Assembly: GCF_000425625.1 (NCBI RefSeq)
Contig: NZ_AUDU01000057.1
Location: 1-59,660, forward strand
Length of the DNA: 59,660 bases
Direction of reading: 5' to 3'
DNA from: Stutzerimonas azotifigens DSM 17556
Lineage (GTDB): Bacteria > Pseudomonadota > Gammaproteobacteria > Pseudomonadales > Pseudomonadaceae
Position numbers and translations under genes: made by a program. Numbering within the stretch: position 1 is the first letter of the stretch; each line of letters opens with the position of its first letter. This document shows positions 10,603 to 19,462 of this stretch, piece by piece. The notes beneath the pieces were generated by a model. That model did no database searches. It had not been told where the DNA came from and saw nothing but the letters and a program-made list of their open reading frames with translations.

Positions 10603-11196
10603 TCAGAAGGCGACGCGCGGCGCGGCCTGGATCGCCGCGCTGTCGTCGAATTGCAGCAGCGAGGCGTCATCCGGATGGCCGAAGCGTTTCGCCAGCAGCA
10701 CCGGCGGGAAGCTCTGGCGGTAGGTGTTGTAGGCCATCACCGCGTCATTGAAGGCCTGTCGGGCGAAAGCCACGCGGTTCTCCGTACTGCCCAGTTCTTC
10801 GCTGAGCTGCTGGATGTTCTGCGAGGCCTTGAGGTCCGGGTAGGCTTCCAGCGTCACGTTGAGCCGGCCGAGAGCACCCTGCAGCCGTCCCTCGGCGCCG
10901 GCCAGCTGCGCCATGCGCCCGGCATCGCCCGGCTGTACGGCGGCGGCCGCGAGGTCGACGGACGCTTGGTTGCGCGCCGCGACCACCGCCTCCAGGGTTT
11001 CCCGCTCGTGGGCGAGGTAGGCCCTGGTGGTTTCCACCAGGTTCGGAATCAGGTCGTAGCGGCGCTTGAGCTGCACCTCGATCTGCGCGAAGGCGTTGCG
11101 GTAGCGGTTGCGCAGGGTCACCAGGCGGTTGAAGACGGCGATCAGGTAGATCACCAGCGCGGCCAGAACGGCCAGGAAGACGAGCGTGCCGAACAT
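10603..11196 (-). CDS. lemA: LemA family protein
   Basis: The 197-aa protein has one N-terminal membrane helix (about 3-22) and a long helical domain with the LemA signature NRLVTLRNRYRNAFAQIEVQ, LKRRYDLIPNLVE and a later AYPDLKASQNIQQL. The family's function is uncertain; it is anchored with its helical domain in the periplasm. It is the first gene of a two-gene operon with the M48 peptidase. The 158-bp divergent gap to trhP holds promoters for both sides. The gene name is by family; it is not the LemA/GacS kinase of pseudomonads. Confidence 0.92.
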   Translation of the reverse strand: MFGTLVFLAVLAALVIYLIAVFNRLVTLRNRYRNAFAQIEVQLKRRYDLIPNLVETTRAYLAHERETLEAVVAARNQASVDLAAAAVQPGDAGRMAQLAGAEGRLQGALGRLNVTLEAYPDLKASQNIQQLSEELGSTENRVAFARQAFNDAVMAYNTYRQSFPPVLLAKRFGHPDDASLLQFDDSAAIQAAPRVAF

Positions 11197-11354
11197 GCGA
11201 TGTCCCTATCAGATGAGGAAGAGTGATGGCGTGATGGTAGCGAAAAGCCTGCCGGCTGCTGTGACGGCGTCGTGCCCCTGCGACAAGCTGGCCCGGGTAG
11301 TAGCGGCGCCGTGCCGGTATTATCACGCGTTTTTCGTACGGGCTTTTCGCTGCC

Positions 11355-12686
11355 ATGACGTCCCTTTCCCGTCCCGAACTGCTGTGCCCCGCCGGCACGC
11401 TGAAGGCCATGCGCTACGCCTTCGCCTACGGCGCCGACGCGGTCTATGCCGGCCAGCCGCGCTACAGCCTGCGGGTGCGCAACAACGAGTTCGATCACGC
11501 CAACCTGGCGCTCGGCATCGCCGAGGCGCACGCCTCCGGCAAGCGCTTCTACGTGGTGGTCAACATCGCGCCGCATAACGCCAAGCTGCGCACCTTCCTC
11601 GACGACCTGCGGCCGGTGGTGGAGATGGGCCCCGACGCGCTGATCATGTCCGATCCGGGGGCGATCATGCTGGTGCGCGAGCACTTTCCGGACATGCCGG
11701 TGCACCTCTCGGTACAGGCCAACGCGGTGAACTGGGCGAGCGTCGAGTTCTGGCGGCGCCAGGGCCTGACGCGGGTGATCCTCTCGCGCGAGCTGTCGCT
11801 GGAGGAGATTGGCGAGATTCGCCGGCAGGTGCCGGACATGGAACTCGAGGTGTTCGTCCATGGCGCGTTGTGTATGGCCTATTCCGGACGCTGCCTGCTG
11901 TCCGGCTACCTCAACCGCCGCGACCCGAACCAGGGCACCTGCACCAACGCCTGCCGCTGGGAGTACCAGGCCCACGAAGGCCGGGAGAACGCGCTTGGCG
12001 AGATCGTCCGCGGCTGCGGCGGCCCGATCCCGACCCTCGGCGAGGGCGCGCCCACCGGGCGCCTGTTCCTGCTCGAGGAGACCAGTCGCCCGGGCCAGCC
12101 GATGGAGGCCTTCGAGGACGAGCACGGCACCTATATCATGAACTCCAAGGACCTGCGCGCCGTCCAGCACGTCGAGCGGCTGACGCGCATGGGCGTGCAC
12201 TCGCTGAAGATCGAGGGCCGCACCAAGAGCCACTTCTACGTCGCCCGCACGGCGCAGACCTACCGCCGCGCGATCGACGACGCGCTGGCCGGCCGGCCGT
12301 TCGACCGCAGCCTCATGGATCGCCTCGAATCGCTGGCCAACCGCGGCTATACCGAAGGCTTCCTGCGCCGCCACGTGCACGACGAATACCAGAACTACGC
12401 GCACGGCTCGTCCGTCTCCAGCCGCCAGCAGTTCGTCGGCGAACTCACCGGCGCGCGCCGCGGCGCGCTGGCCGAGGTGCAGGTGAAGAACCGCTTCGCC
12501 CTGGGCGATCGGCTGGAGCTGATGACGCCGCCGGGGAACCTCGAATTCCGCCTGGAGCGGCTGGAAGACGGCGCCGGCCGCGCCATCGAGCTGGCGCCGG
12601 GCGACGGCCACCGGGTCTACCTGCCGGTCGCCGAAGACGTTGGGCTGTCCCACGCGCTGCTGATGCGGGAGCTGCCAGGAGGCTGA
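11355..12686 (+). CDS. trhP: tRNA U34 hydroxylase TrhP (YegQ), peptidase U32 family
   Basis: TrhP takes part in prephenate-dependent 5-hydroxylation of uridine 34 in tRNAs, a step toward cmo5U/mo5U. The 443-aa protein is very close to E. coli YegQ, sharing ELLCPAGTLKAMRYAFAYGA, QANAVNWASV, ILSRELSLEEI and the Cys-containing FVHGALCMAYSGRCLLSGY and GTCTNACRWEY (iron-sulfur/cysteine cluster). One short segment around residue 215-225 is reduced compared with YegQ. The start ATG is at 11355. A large palindrome follows and probably ends transcription. Confidence 0.95.
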   Translation: MTSLSRPELLCPAGTLKAMRYAFAYGADAVYAGQPRYSLRVRNNEFDHANLALGIAEAHASGKRFYVVVNIAPHNAKLRTFLDDLRPVVEMGPDALIMSDPGAIMLVREHFPDMPVHLSVQANAVNWASVEFWRRQGLTRVILSRELSLEEIGEIRRQVPDMELEVFVHGALCMAYSGRCLLSGYLNRRDPNQGTCTNACRWEYQAHEGRENALGEIVRGCGGPIPTLGEGAPTGRLFLLEETSRPGQPMEAFEDEHGTYIMNSKDLRAVQHVERLTRMGVHSLKIEGRTKSHFYVARTAQTYRRAIDDALAGRPFDRSLMDRLESLANRGYTEGFLRRHVHDEYQNYAHGSSVSSRQQFVGELTGARRGALAEVQVKNRFALGDRLELMTPPGNLEFRLERLEDGAGRAIELAPGDGHRVYLPVAEDVGLSHALLMRELPGG

Positions 12687-12704
12687 TGGGCGGGGCCCCT
12701 TAGC

Positions 12705-12764
12705 CGTAGGGTGGGCTTCAGCCCACCAGCGCCCATCACCCGGTGGGCTGAAGCCCACCCTACG
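12705..12764. terminator. Perfect 23-bp inverted repeat, probable terminator / short palindromic element
   Basis: Arms 12705-12727 and 12742-12764 are exact reverse complements, starting CGTAGGGTGGGCTTC, with a 14-base loop. It lies between trhP and the convergent GGDEF-EAL gene and could stop transcription from both sides. There is no T-tract. The same end sequence CGTAGGGTGG begins another element at 44588, so it also looks like a dispersed element. Confidence 0.75.
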
Positions 12765-12799
12765 TGGAGCCTGACGGCGAGGCTGGTCCCTTTGTGCCC

Positions 12800-12838
12800 C
12801 CCGCCGGGAGAAGGTGGCCCGCAGGCACGGATGAGGGA
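12800..12838. repeat. Inverted copy of the GGCCACCTTCTCCC repeat
   Basis: CCGGGAGAAGGTGGCCCGCAGG followed by an ACGGATGAGGG tail is the reverse complement, with small changes, of the unit at 8446-8491 (CCCTCATCCGG through CTCCCGCAGGG). It sits just past the stop of the GGDEF-EAL gene. Confidence 0.65.
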
Positions 12839-12844
12839 AGCGCG

Positions 12845-15679
12845 CTAGCCGAGCAGCGCGACGAAGCGCTCCGCCTCCACCGGCGGGCTGAGCAGGTAGC
12901 CTTGGATCTCGTCGCAGCCCTCGGCTTCGAGGAAGGCCCGCTGCGCCGCGGTCTCCACGCCTTCGGCGACCACCTTCAACCCCAGGCCGTGGGCCAGGGC
13001 GATGATGGCGCGGACGATGGCGCCGTCCTCCCCGGCCTGGCCAAGCTCGGCGATGAACGAGCGGTCGATCTTCACGTAGTCCATCGGGAAGCGCTTGAGG
13101 TAGCTGAGCGAGGAATAGCCGGTGCCGAAGTCGTCGATCGCCAGGCTCACGCCCAGCTCGCGCAGCTGCCGGCAGGTGCTGATGGCGTTGTCGACGTCGT
13201 CCAGCAGCTGGCTCTCGGTCAGCTCCAGCTCCAGCAGGCGCGGCGGCAGGCCGGTCTCCTCCAGCACCTGGCGCACCAGGCTGACCAGATTGCCCTGGCG
13301 CAGCTGCCTGACCGACAGGTTGACCGACACGCGGATCTCGCCGATGCCTTCCTGCAGCCAGCGCCGCGCCTGGCTGCAGGCCTTGCGCAGCACGCGCTCG
13401 CCGAGCGGGATCACCAGCCCGGTGTCCTCGGCCAGCGGGATGAATTCGCCGGGCGCCACCAGGCCGCGCTGCGGATGGCGCCAGCGCACCAGCGCCTCGG
13501 CCGCCTCCAGCCGGCCGTCGGCCAGGCCCATGCGCGGCTGGTAGAAGACTTCCAGCTGGTCTTCCTCCAGCGCCTTGCGCAGTTCGTTCTCCAGCTTCAG
13601 CGAAGCCAGCCCGCCGACCTGCAGGCGCTCGGTATAGAACTGCAGGGTGTTGCCGCCGAGGTACTTGGCGTGCTGCATGGCCATGCTCGCCTGGCGCAGC
13701 AGCGCCGCCTCGTCGCTGGCGTTGTCCGGCATCAGCGTGGCGCCGATGGAGGCGCCGACCACCAGCTCGTTGCCGCCGACCAGCACCGGCTTGCGGATGA
13801 CCTGCAGCAGGCGGCTGCCGAGCCGCGCCAGGTTCGACAGGCTGCCATAGCCGTCGAACACCACCACGAACTCGTCGCCGGACAGCCGCGCCAGGGTATC
13901 GGCGTCCGGCAGCTCACGGACCATGCGCGCGGCGATCTCCCTGAGCAGCCCGTCCCCGACTTCGTGGCCGAGGCTCTCGTTGAGGTTCTTGAAGCGGTCC
14001 AGGTCGATGTACAGCACGGCGACGCTGCGGGCGCTGCGCCGCGCGCGCTGGCAGGCCTGGTAGAGCCGCTCGCGCAGCAGGGCGCGGTTGGCCAGGCCGG
14101 TCAGCTCGTCGTACTGGCTGAGGTAGCGCAGGCGCTCCTCGACCTGGCGGCGCACCGTCAGGTCGGCGATGAAGCCGACGATGTGGGCGATGCGCCCCTG
14201 GGCATCGTTCACCGCGCGCAGCTGCAGCCACTGCGGGTAGCGCTCGCCGTTCTTGCGCGTCTCGGCCTGCTCGCTCTGCCAGCTGCCGTCACCTTCCAGC
14301 GCCTCGCGCATGGCGTCGTACTGCTGCTGCGAGAGGTCTGAACCGAACAGCCGGGTCGCCGGCTGGCCCAGCAGCTCCTCGCGGGCATAGCCGGACAGCG
14401 CGCAGCAGGCCTCGTTGACCGCCAGCACGCGATAGCCGGCGTCGAGGATGACGATGCCCTCGCCGGCGGCCTCGAACACCGTGGCGGCGAGCTTCTGCTG
14501 TTCGTCCTGCTGGCGCAGCGCGGTGATGTCGCGGCGCGTGCCGATCATCCGCCGGACACGGCCGTCCGGGCCGCGCTCGATGGCCTGGCCGCGGTCCTCG
14601 ATCCACCGCCAGCGGCCGTCGGCGCCGCGCGCGCGGTACTGTACCGCGTAGGTATCGGTGTGGCCCTTGAGGTGCGCGACCAGCGCCCGGCGCACCGGCT
14701 CGAGGTCGTCGATGTGGACTTCCGGCCGCGCGCTGCCGGATAACGCGTCGCGGTGGTCGAAGCCGAACACCATCCCCAGCCGCGAGCGGTGCACCTCGCG
14801 CTTCTCCAGGTCCCAGTCCCACAGGCCGAGGTCGCTGGCCTCCAGCGCCAGGTTCAGCCGCGCCTCGCTCTGCGCCAGCTCGGCGGTGCGTTCGGCGACC
14901 CGCTGTTCGAGGCCGTCGTAGGCTTGGCGCAGCTCGCTCTCGGCACGCCGGCGCTGCTCGACTTCGCGTCCGAGCTCGAGATTGAGCGCCTCGGCGTCGC
15001 GGCTCGCCTGGCGCAGCCGCTCGATCAGCCGGCCGTTCTGCAGGCGCTGCTCGAGCCCGTCGCCGAACAGCCGGCTGATCTGCCAGGCGATGAGGCTGAG
15101 GGTAGCCAGGACGATCAGCGCCAGGATGCCCCAGCCGCGCTCCAGCGGCACGTCGCTGGCGCTCAGGGCCAGGCCGGCCGGCAGCAGGCAGGGCACGGCG
15201 AAGCTGAAGAAGGCCGGCAGGCTGACGGCGTAGGCGACGCTGGTGGCCAGCACCATCGAGCCGATCAGCCCGTAGACCAGCACCTGGGTGAAGAAACCGC
15301 CCGCCGGCACCAGCCAGACGCAGGCGTAGGCCAGGGCCAGCGCCAAGGCGGCGCTGTTGAGCATGAAATGACGACGCCAGCAGGGAGCGGCCTGGCGGCC
15401 GACCGGCGCCTGTTCGAGCAGGCGCACCTGATGCAGGCGCAGGCCGGCGAACAGGACGAGCCACAGCAGCCACCAGAGCAGGTGCGAGGTCGGCGACACG
15501 TCCCAGAGCAGCACCACGCAGGCGAGGCCGGTGAAGATCGTCAGCAGGGCCGGCACCCGTGAGCCCCGGAACAGCAGGCGGGTGCATTCGGCATCCCGCG
15601 CGAGGGCCGTGTCGGGCACCTCGTCGGACCTGTCCGAGCACATCGGGGAAACGGTTACCGGGTCGATCATCTGGGCCAT
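12845..15679 (-). CDS. Membrane PAS-PAS-GGDEF-EAL cyclic-di-GMP protein
   Basis: The 944-aa protein has about five or six N-terminal membrane segments (residues 40-215), a coiled coil (about 220-275), two PAS domains (about 275-390 and 395-515), then GGDEF (about 520-680) and EAL (about 690-940). The diguanylate cyclase site is LSGDEF rather than GGDEF, a change that some active enzymes tolerate. The EAL site reads EALVRWRHP, and DFGTGYSSLSYLKRFP and EGVET are intact, so phosphodiesterase activity is likely. The start at 15679 has only a weak ribosome site; ATG codons slightly downstream are possible. It probably senses a signal at the membrane and adjusts c-di-GMP. Confidence 0.92.
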   Translation of the reverse strand: MAQMIDPVTVSPMCSDRSDEVPDTALARDAECTRLLFRGSRVPALLTIFTGLACVVLLWDVSPTSHLLWWLLWLVLFAGLRLHQVRLLEQAPVGRQAAPCWRRHFMLNSAALALALAYACVWLVPAGGFFTQVLVYGLIGSMVLATSVAYAVSLPAFFSFAVPCLLPAGLALSASDVPLERGWGILALIVLATLSLIAWQISRLFGDGLEQRLQNGRLIERLRQASRDAEALNLELGREVEQRRRAESELRQAYDGLEQRVAERTAELAQSEARLNLALEASDLGLWDWDLEKREVHRSRLGMVFGFDHRDALSGSARPEVHIDDLEPVRRALVAHLKGHTDTYAVQYRARGADGRWRWIEDRGQAIERGPDGRVRRMIGTRRDITALRQQDEQQKLAATVFEAAGEGIVILDAGYRVLAVNEACCALSGYAREELLGQPATRLFGSDLSQQQYDAMREALEGDGSWQSEQAETRKNGERYPQWLQLRAVNDAQGRIAHIVGFIADLTVRRQVEERLRYLSQYDELTGLANRALLRERLYQACQRARRSARSVAVLYIDLDRFKNLNESLGHEVGDGLLREIAARMVRELPDADTLARLSGDEFVVVFDGYGSLSNLARLGSRLLQVIRKPVLVGGNELVVGASIGATLMPDNASDEAALLRQASMAMQHAKYLGGNTLQFYTERLQVGGLASLKLENELRKALEEDQLEVFYQPRMGLADGRLEAAEALVRWRHPQRGLVAPGEFIPLAEDTGLVIPLGERVLRKACSQARRWLQEGIGEIRVSVNLSVRQLRQGNLVSLVRQVLEETGLPPRLLELELTESQLLDDVDNAISTCRQLRELGVSLAIDDFGTGYSSLSYLKRFPMDYVKIDRSFIAELGQAGEDGAIVRAIIALAHGLGLKVVAEGVETAAQRAFLEAEGCDEIQGYLLSPPVEAERFVALLG

Positions 15680-15834
15680 TGTTCTTGTCGTGAACCCCGG
15701 CGATCACGACAGCCGGGCAGGTACGAAGCGGCAGGGCGCTGGCGATGATGGCATGACACTGGCCCCATGCCCCCAATAAAAGCCCATCGCCAGCGCCAGG
15801 GCAAGCGCCGCCTGGCTACCCGGCGGCCCTGGCC

Positions 15835-16263
15835 TCAGCCGTCGAAGCCACGGCGCGCCGCGCGCAGTACCCGCTGCAACGCCTCCGGCCGGGCGCCGAC
15901 AACGCCCACCGCGGCCACGTAGTGCCCCTCGACGCGGAAGATCTCGACCGCCTCCGCCGGCTCGCCGGACGGCAGGAGTCTCACCCTCCGACCGCCGAGA
16001 ACGGCCTGCCTGGCCGCATCCAGCGCACGGGTGGCGCCGTCCGCCCGGCCGCCGTCGAGGCGTATCAGACCGAACGGATGGCCCTCGGCATCGACCACCG
16101 CGATGGCCACCGCCCAGTCGTTGCGCTCGGCCTCGGCGCGCGCCGCGCGCAGCACCGCTTCGGCGTCGCGTAGTCCGAAGTCGAACGGATCGCGGCGCGG
16201 CGGCGGCCCGGCGTAGATCGCCGCCTCCACGTCCCACAGCCCGGCCAGCAGTCGACGTCCCAT
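15835..16263 (-). CDS. GlcG/HbpS-family protein
   Basis: The 142-aa protein matches the GlcG/HbpS-like (former DUF336) family: an AEAVLRAARAEAERNDWAVAIAVVDAEGHP start followed by GATRALDAARQAVLGGRR and a C-terminal VEGHYVAAVGVVGARPE segment. Members bind heme or small cofactors and often accompany glycolate or 2-hydroxyacid oxidation genes. It is the last gene of the leftward operon, 31 bp after the FMN-dependent 2-hydroxyacid oxidase, which fits that association. The N-terminal 25 residues (MGRRLLAGLWDVEAAIYAG) are unusual for the family, so the true start could be further downstream. Confidence 0.75.
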   Translation of the reverse strand: MGRRLLAGLWDVEAAIYAGPPPRRDPFDFGLRDAEAVLRAARAEAERNDWAVAIAVVDAEGHPFGLIRLDGGRADGATRALDAARQAVLGGRRVRLLPSGEPAEAVEIFRVEGHYVAAVGVVGARPEALQRVLRAARRGFDG

Positions 16264-16294
16264 GGGCGCTGCGCCTCGCGTCCCGGCCGCCCGC

Positions 16295-17461
16295 TCAGTT
16301 GCGCACCAGGCACTGCTCGGTGACGTCCTCCACCCGGGTGACCCCGAGCAGCGCCATGTCCCGTTGCAGTTCGGCGGCGAGCAGCCCGATGGCGTGGCTC
16401 ACCCCCGCTTCGCCGGCGTAGGCCGCGGCATAGTTGAACGGCCGGCCGATGAACACCATGCGCGCGCCCAGCGCCAGCGCCTTGAGCACGTCGGTGCCGC
16501 GCCGGAAGCCGCTGTCGACCATCACCGGCAGGTCGCCCACCGCCGCCACCACGCCCGGCAGCGCGCGCAGCGCCGAGACGCTGCAGTCGAGCTGGCGGCC
16601 GCCATGGTTGGAGACGATCAGCGCGTCGGCGCCGAAGTCGCGGGCCTTGCGCGCGTCGTCCGGATGGAGGATGCCCTTGACCACCAGCTTGCCGGGCCAC
16701 AGCCGGCGCACCAGTTCCAGGTAGCTCCAGTTCAGGTGGCTGCGTCCGGAGAAGTCGCGCTTGACGTTGCGCGAGATCACCGCGATCCCGCGGGTAGCGT
16801 AGTTGTTCTCGAAGTGCGGCAAGCCATGATTGACCAGCGTGCGCAGGAAGGTGCCGAACAGCCAGCGCGGGCGTATCAGGCCGTCCCAGGCCAGGCGCAG
16901 GCTGGGCCGCAACGGCGAGTAGAAGCCCGAGCGGGTGTTGTTGTCGCTGTTCGGCGGCACCGGGTAGTCGACGGTGATCACCAGCTTGTCGAAGCCGGCG
17001 TTGCGCACCCGCTCGATCAGCGCCTCGATGCCGGCGTGATCGCCCGGCAGGTAGGCCTGGAACCAGTCGGTCTGGCCCTGGTTGAGCACGTCTTCCATGC
17101 GGATCAGCGAGCTGCCGCTGAGGATCATCGGGATGCCGGCCTTGGCCGCCGCCTGCGCCTGCACCAGGTCGCCGCGATAGGCCGACAGCGCGCTGATGCC
17201 CATCGGCGCGACGCCGATCGGCAGCGCGTAGCGCTGGCCGAACAGTTCGGTTTCCAGTGAGATCTTCGACACGTCCACCAGCGCGCGCGGCAGGAAGGCG
17301 TAGTCGTCGAAGGCGCTGCGGTTGGCGCGGGCGGTGTGCCCGTCTTCCGCCACGTTGGCGATGTATCCGTAGATCGGGCGTGGCAGCAGGCGCCTGGCCG
17401 CGCGATCGAGATCGTGCAGGTTCAAGATCGACGCCAAGCGTCGAGAATGCTTACCTGGCAT
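16295..17461 (-). CDS. FMN-dependent alpha-hydroxyacid oxidase/dehydrogenase (LldD-like)
   Basis: This 388-aa TIM-barrel flavoenzyme oxidises an (S)-2-hydroxy acid such as L-lactate, glycolate or mandelate to the 2-oxo acid. The catalytic His and substrate Arg are H286 and R289 in SNHGGRQLD; other conserved parts are PIGVAPMGI (FMN), WFQAYLPG (Y137) and VVKGIL (K262). A Q-A-Y replaces the usual Q-L-Y. The first 30 residues have no signal peptide. It is in the leftward acid operon, 12 bp after the hydroxyacid dehydrogenase and before the GlcG-like gene. The substrate is not decided by sequence; a 2-hydroxy acid released by the pathway is the best guess. Confidence 0.88.
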   Translation of the reverse strand: MPGKHSRRLASILNLHDLDRAARRLLPRPIYGYIANVAEDGHTARANRSAFDDYAFLPRALVDVSKISLETELFGQRYALPIGVAPMGISALSAYRGDLVQAQAAAKAGIPMILSGSSLIRMEDVLNQGQTDWFQAYLPGDHAGIEALIERVRNAGFDKLVITVDYPVPPNSDNNTRSGFYSPLRPSLRLAWDGLIRPRWLFGTFLRTLVNHGLPHFENNYATRGIAVISRNVKRDFSGRSHLNWSYLELVRRLWPGKLVVKGILHPDDARKARDFGADALIVSNHGGRQLDCSVSALRALPGVVAAVGDLPVMVDSGFRRGTDVLKALALGARMVFIGRPFNYAAAYAGEAGVSHAIGLLAAELQRDMALLGVTRVEDVTEQCLVRN

Positions 17462-17473
17462 GTCCTGGGGGTC

Positions 17474-18469
17474 CTACGACTGGGGTTGGGAATGGCGGAT
17501 CGGCCAGGCTTCGGGGTTGACCAGGTCGCGCGGGCGCTCGCCCTGCAGGGCCTGGCACAGGTTCTCGACCGCGCAGTAGGCCATGGCTTCGCGGGTCTCG
17601 TGGGTCGCCGAGCCGATGTGCGGCAGGGTCACCACGTTGTCCATGCGCAGCAGCGGCGAGTCGGGCGAGACCGGCTCCTGCTCGAACACGTCGAGCCCGG
17701 CGCCGGCGATCAGTCCCTCTTCCAATGCGCGGATCAGCCCGGCTTCGTCGACCACCTTGCCGCGGGCGATGTTGACCAGGAAGGCCGAGCGCTTCATCGC
17801 CCGGCACTGTTCGTAGCCGAGCAGGTGCTCGGTCTCGGCGGTCAGCGGCACGGTGAGGCAGACGAAGTCGGACTCGCCCAGCAGTTGCTCGAAGCTGCGC
17901 CGCTCGATGCCCCACTCGGCCTCCAGCTCGGGCTTGGGTGAGGCGTTGCTATAGAGCACGCGCATGTTGAAGCCCAGCGCGCGGCGGGCGATGGCCCGGC
18001 CGATGCGGCCGAGCCCGACCAGGCCGAGGGTCTTGCCGTGCACGTTGCTGCCGAAGTGCGGCTCGCCGACGTGCTGGGTCCAGCGGCCCTCGCGAACCAT
18101 GTTGGCCAGCTCCACCAGGCGCCGGGCGCTGGCCATGACCAGCATGAAGGCGGTGTCGGCGGTGGTCTCGGTGAGCACGTCCGGGGTATTGGTCAGCAGG
18201 ATGCCGCGGCGGCTGAGCTCGGCCACCGGGAAGTTGTCGTAACCCACCGAGATGGTGGCGATGGCTTCCAGCCGCGGCGCCTCGTCGAGCATCGCCGGGG
18301 TGACCACCAGCTTGCCGCCGATCAGCCCGTGCGCCTGGCGCAGCGCGGCGGCGACCGCCTCGGCATGCTGCTCGGGCTCCTCGAAATATTCCACGTCGAA
18401 CTGCTCGCGCAGGCGCTGCAGCTGCGGCTCCTTCAGGCGGCGCAGGGCGACGATGCGTTTCCTTTCCAT
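17474..18469 (-). CDS. D-2-hydroxyacid dehydrogenase (glyoxylate/hydroxypyruvate or 2-ketogluconate reductase type)
   Basis: The 331-aa protein is an NAD(P)-dependent D-isomer-specific dehydrogenase. The Rossmann motif is GLVGLGRIGRAIARR (about 150), and catalytic residues are the Arg in NIARGKVVDE, the Glu in LDVFEQEP and the His in LPHIGSATHETR. Similarity is to the GhrB/TkrA group, which reduces glyoxylate, hydroxypyruvate or 2-ketogluconate. The start MERKRIVAL is supported by GGAGG seven bases upstream; an in-frame start 21 bases upstream is less likely. It lies 13 bp after the aldolase-like gene. Confidence 0.88.
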   Translation of the reverse strand: MERKRIVALRRLKEPQLQRLREQFDVEYFEEPEQHAEAVAAALRQAHGLIGGKLVVTPAMLDEAPRLEAIATISVGYDNFPVAELSRRGILLTNTPDVLTETTADTAFMLVMASARRLVELANMVREGRWTQHVGEPHFGSNVHGKTLGLVGLGRIGRAIARRALGFNMRVLYSNASPKPELEAEWGIERRSFEQLLGESDFVCLTVPLTAETEHLLGYEQCRAMKRSAFLVNIARGKVVDEAGLIRALEEGLIAGAGLDVFEQEPVSPDSPLLRMDNVVTLPHIGSATHETREAMAYCAVENLCQALQGERPRDLVNPEAWPIRHSQPQS

Positions 18470-18482
18470 CGGTTCGCCTCCG

Positions 18483-19403
18483 TCAGCCACGTTTCAGGCC
18501 GGGCATGTCGAAGCCGGCCTGGTCGAGCACGGCGAACAGGTCCTGGCGCTGCTGCGCGTTCAGCTCCACCAGCGGCGGACGCACCCGTGCCCACTGCTCG
18601 ATATCGCTGTAGCGGGCGGCCGCGGCTTTCAGCGCGGGAATCATCGGGAAGCGTTCGAACAGCTTGCGGGTAGCCGTCAGCGCGGCCTGCTGCGCGTCGG
18701 CATCGGAGGCCTGCCAGGTTTTCGCCAGGGCGGCGATCGGCCCCGGGTTGACGTTGGCGGTGGCGCTGATGCAGCCGGCGCCGCCGGCGCGCAGGGTCTG
18801 CAGCAGGAAGTGCTCGCTGCCGGCGTAGACCTGGAAGCCGTCGGCGGCGAACTGCTCGATCATCGCCTGGGTGTTGCTCCAGTCGCCGGAGCTGTCCTTC
18901 ACCCCGACCACGTTCTGCGGATAGGCCTTGAGCAGGCGCTCGATCAGTGCCAGCGACAGCGGCACCTGGGACACCGGCGGGATGTGGTAGAGGTAGATGC
19001 GCAGGCGCGCGTCGCCGACCCGCTCGATCACCTCGCTGAAGTAGCGGAACAGGCCCTCGTCGGAGACGCCCTTGTAGTAGAACGGCGGCAGCATGAGCAC
19101 GCCTTCCACGCCCAGGGCCACCGCGTGGCGGGTCAGCGCCACGGCATCGGGCAGCGCGCAGGCGCCGGTGCCCGGCATCAGCCGTGCGGCCGGGATGCCG
19201 CCCTCGACCAGGGCGTCGAGCAGCTGGATCTTTTCCTCGACCGACAGCGAGTTGGCCTCGGAATTGGTACCGAACACGGCCAGCCCGACGTCGTTGTCCA
19301 GCAGCCAGCGGCACTGTGCGACGAAGTGCTCCCTGTCCGGCGCGAGCTCCGCGGTGAAGGGGGTGATCACCGGGGACCAGACGCGACCCGTGGCTTGACT
19401 CAT
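18483..19403 (-). CDS. DapA/NAL-family aldolase
   Basis: This 306-aa protein belongs to the dihydrodipicolinate synthase/N-acetylneuraminate lyase group, whose Schiff-base lysine cleaves or forms pyruvate-containing compounds. The lysine is K169 in GVKDSSGD and the partner tyrosine is Y139 in IYLYHIPP. The usual pyruvate-binding GTTGE is GTNSEA, which argues against a true lysine-biosynthesis DapA. In this operon it probably cleaves a 2-keto-3-deoxy sugar acid to pyruvate plus an aldehyde, or acts as a dehydratase. The start MSQATGRVW follows AGGAGAACAAC. Confidence 0.88.
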   Translation of the reverse strand: MSQATGRVWSPVITPFTAELAPDREHFVAQCRWLLDNDVGLAVFGTNSEANSLSVEEKIQLLDALVEGGIPAARLMPGTGACALPDAVALTRHAVALGVEGVLMLPPFYYKGVSDEGLFRYFSEVIERVGDARLRIYLYHIPPVSQVPLSLALIERLLKAYPQNVVGVKDSSGDWSNTQAMIEQFAADGFQVYAGSEHFLLQTLRAGGAGCISATANVNPGPIAALAKTWQASDADAQQAALTATRKLFERFPMIPALKAAAARYSDIEQWARVRPPLVELNAQQRQDLFAVLDQAGFDMPGLKRG

Positions 19404-19462
19404 GTTGTTCTCCTTTTTCTCTGTTGTCCGGCAGCCGCCAGGCTGCCGGGGCGTGATTGCTT

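Noticed and set aside
18483..19403. Naming the DapA-type gene as dapA of lysine biosynthesis
   Set aside because: The pyruvate motif GTTGE is changed to GTNSE and the gene lies in a catabolic operon with a Tct transporter.
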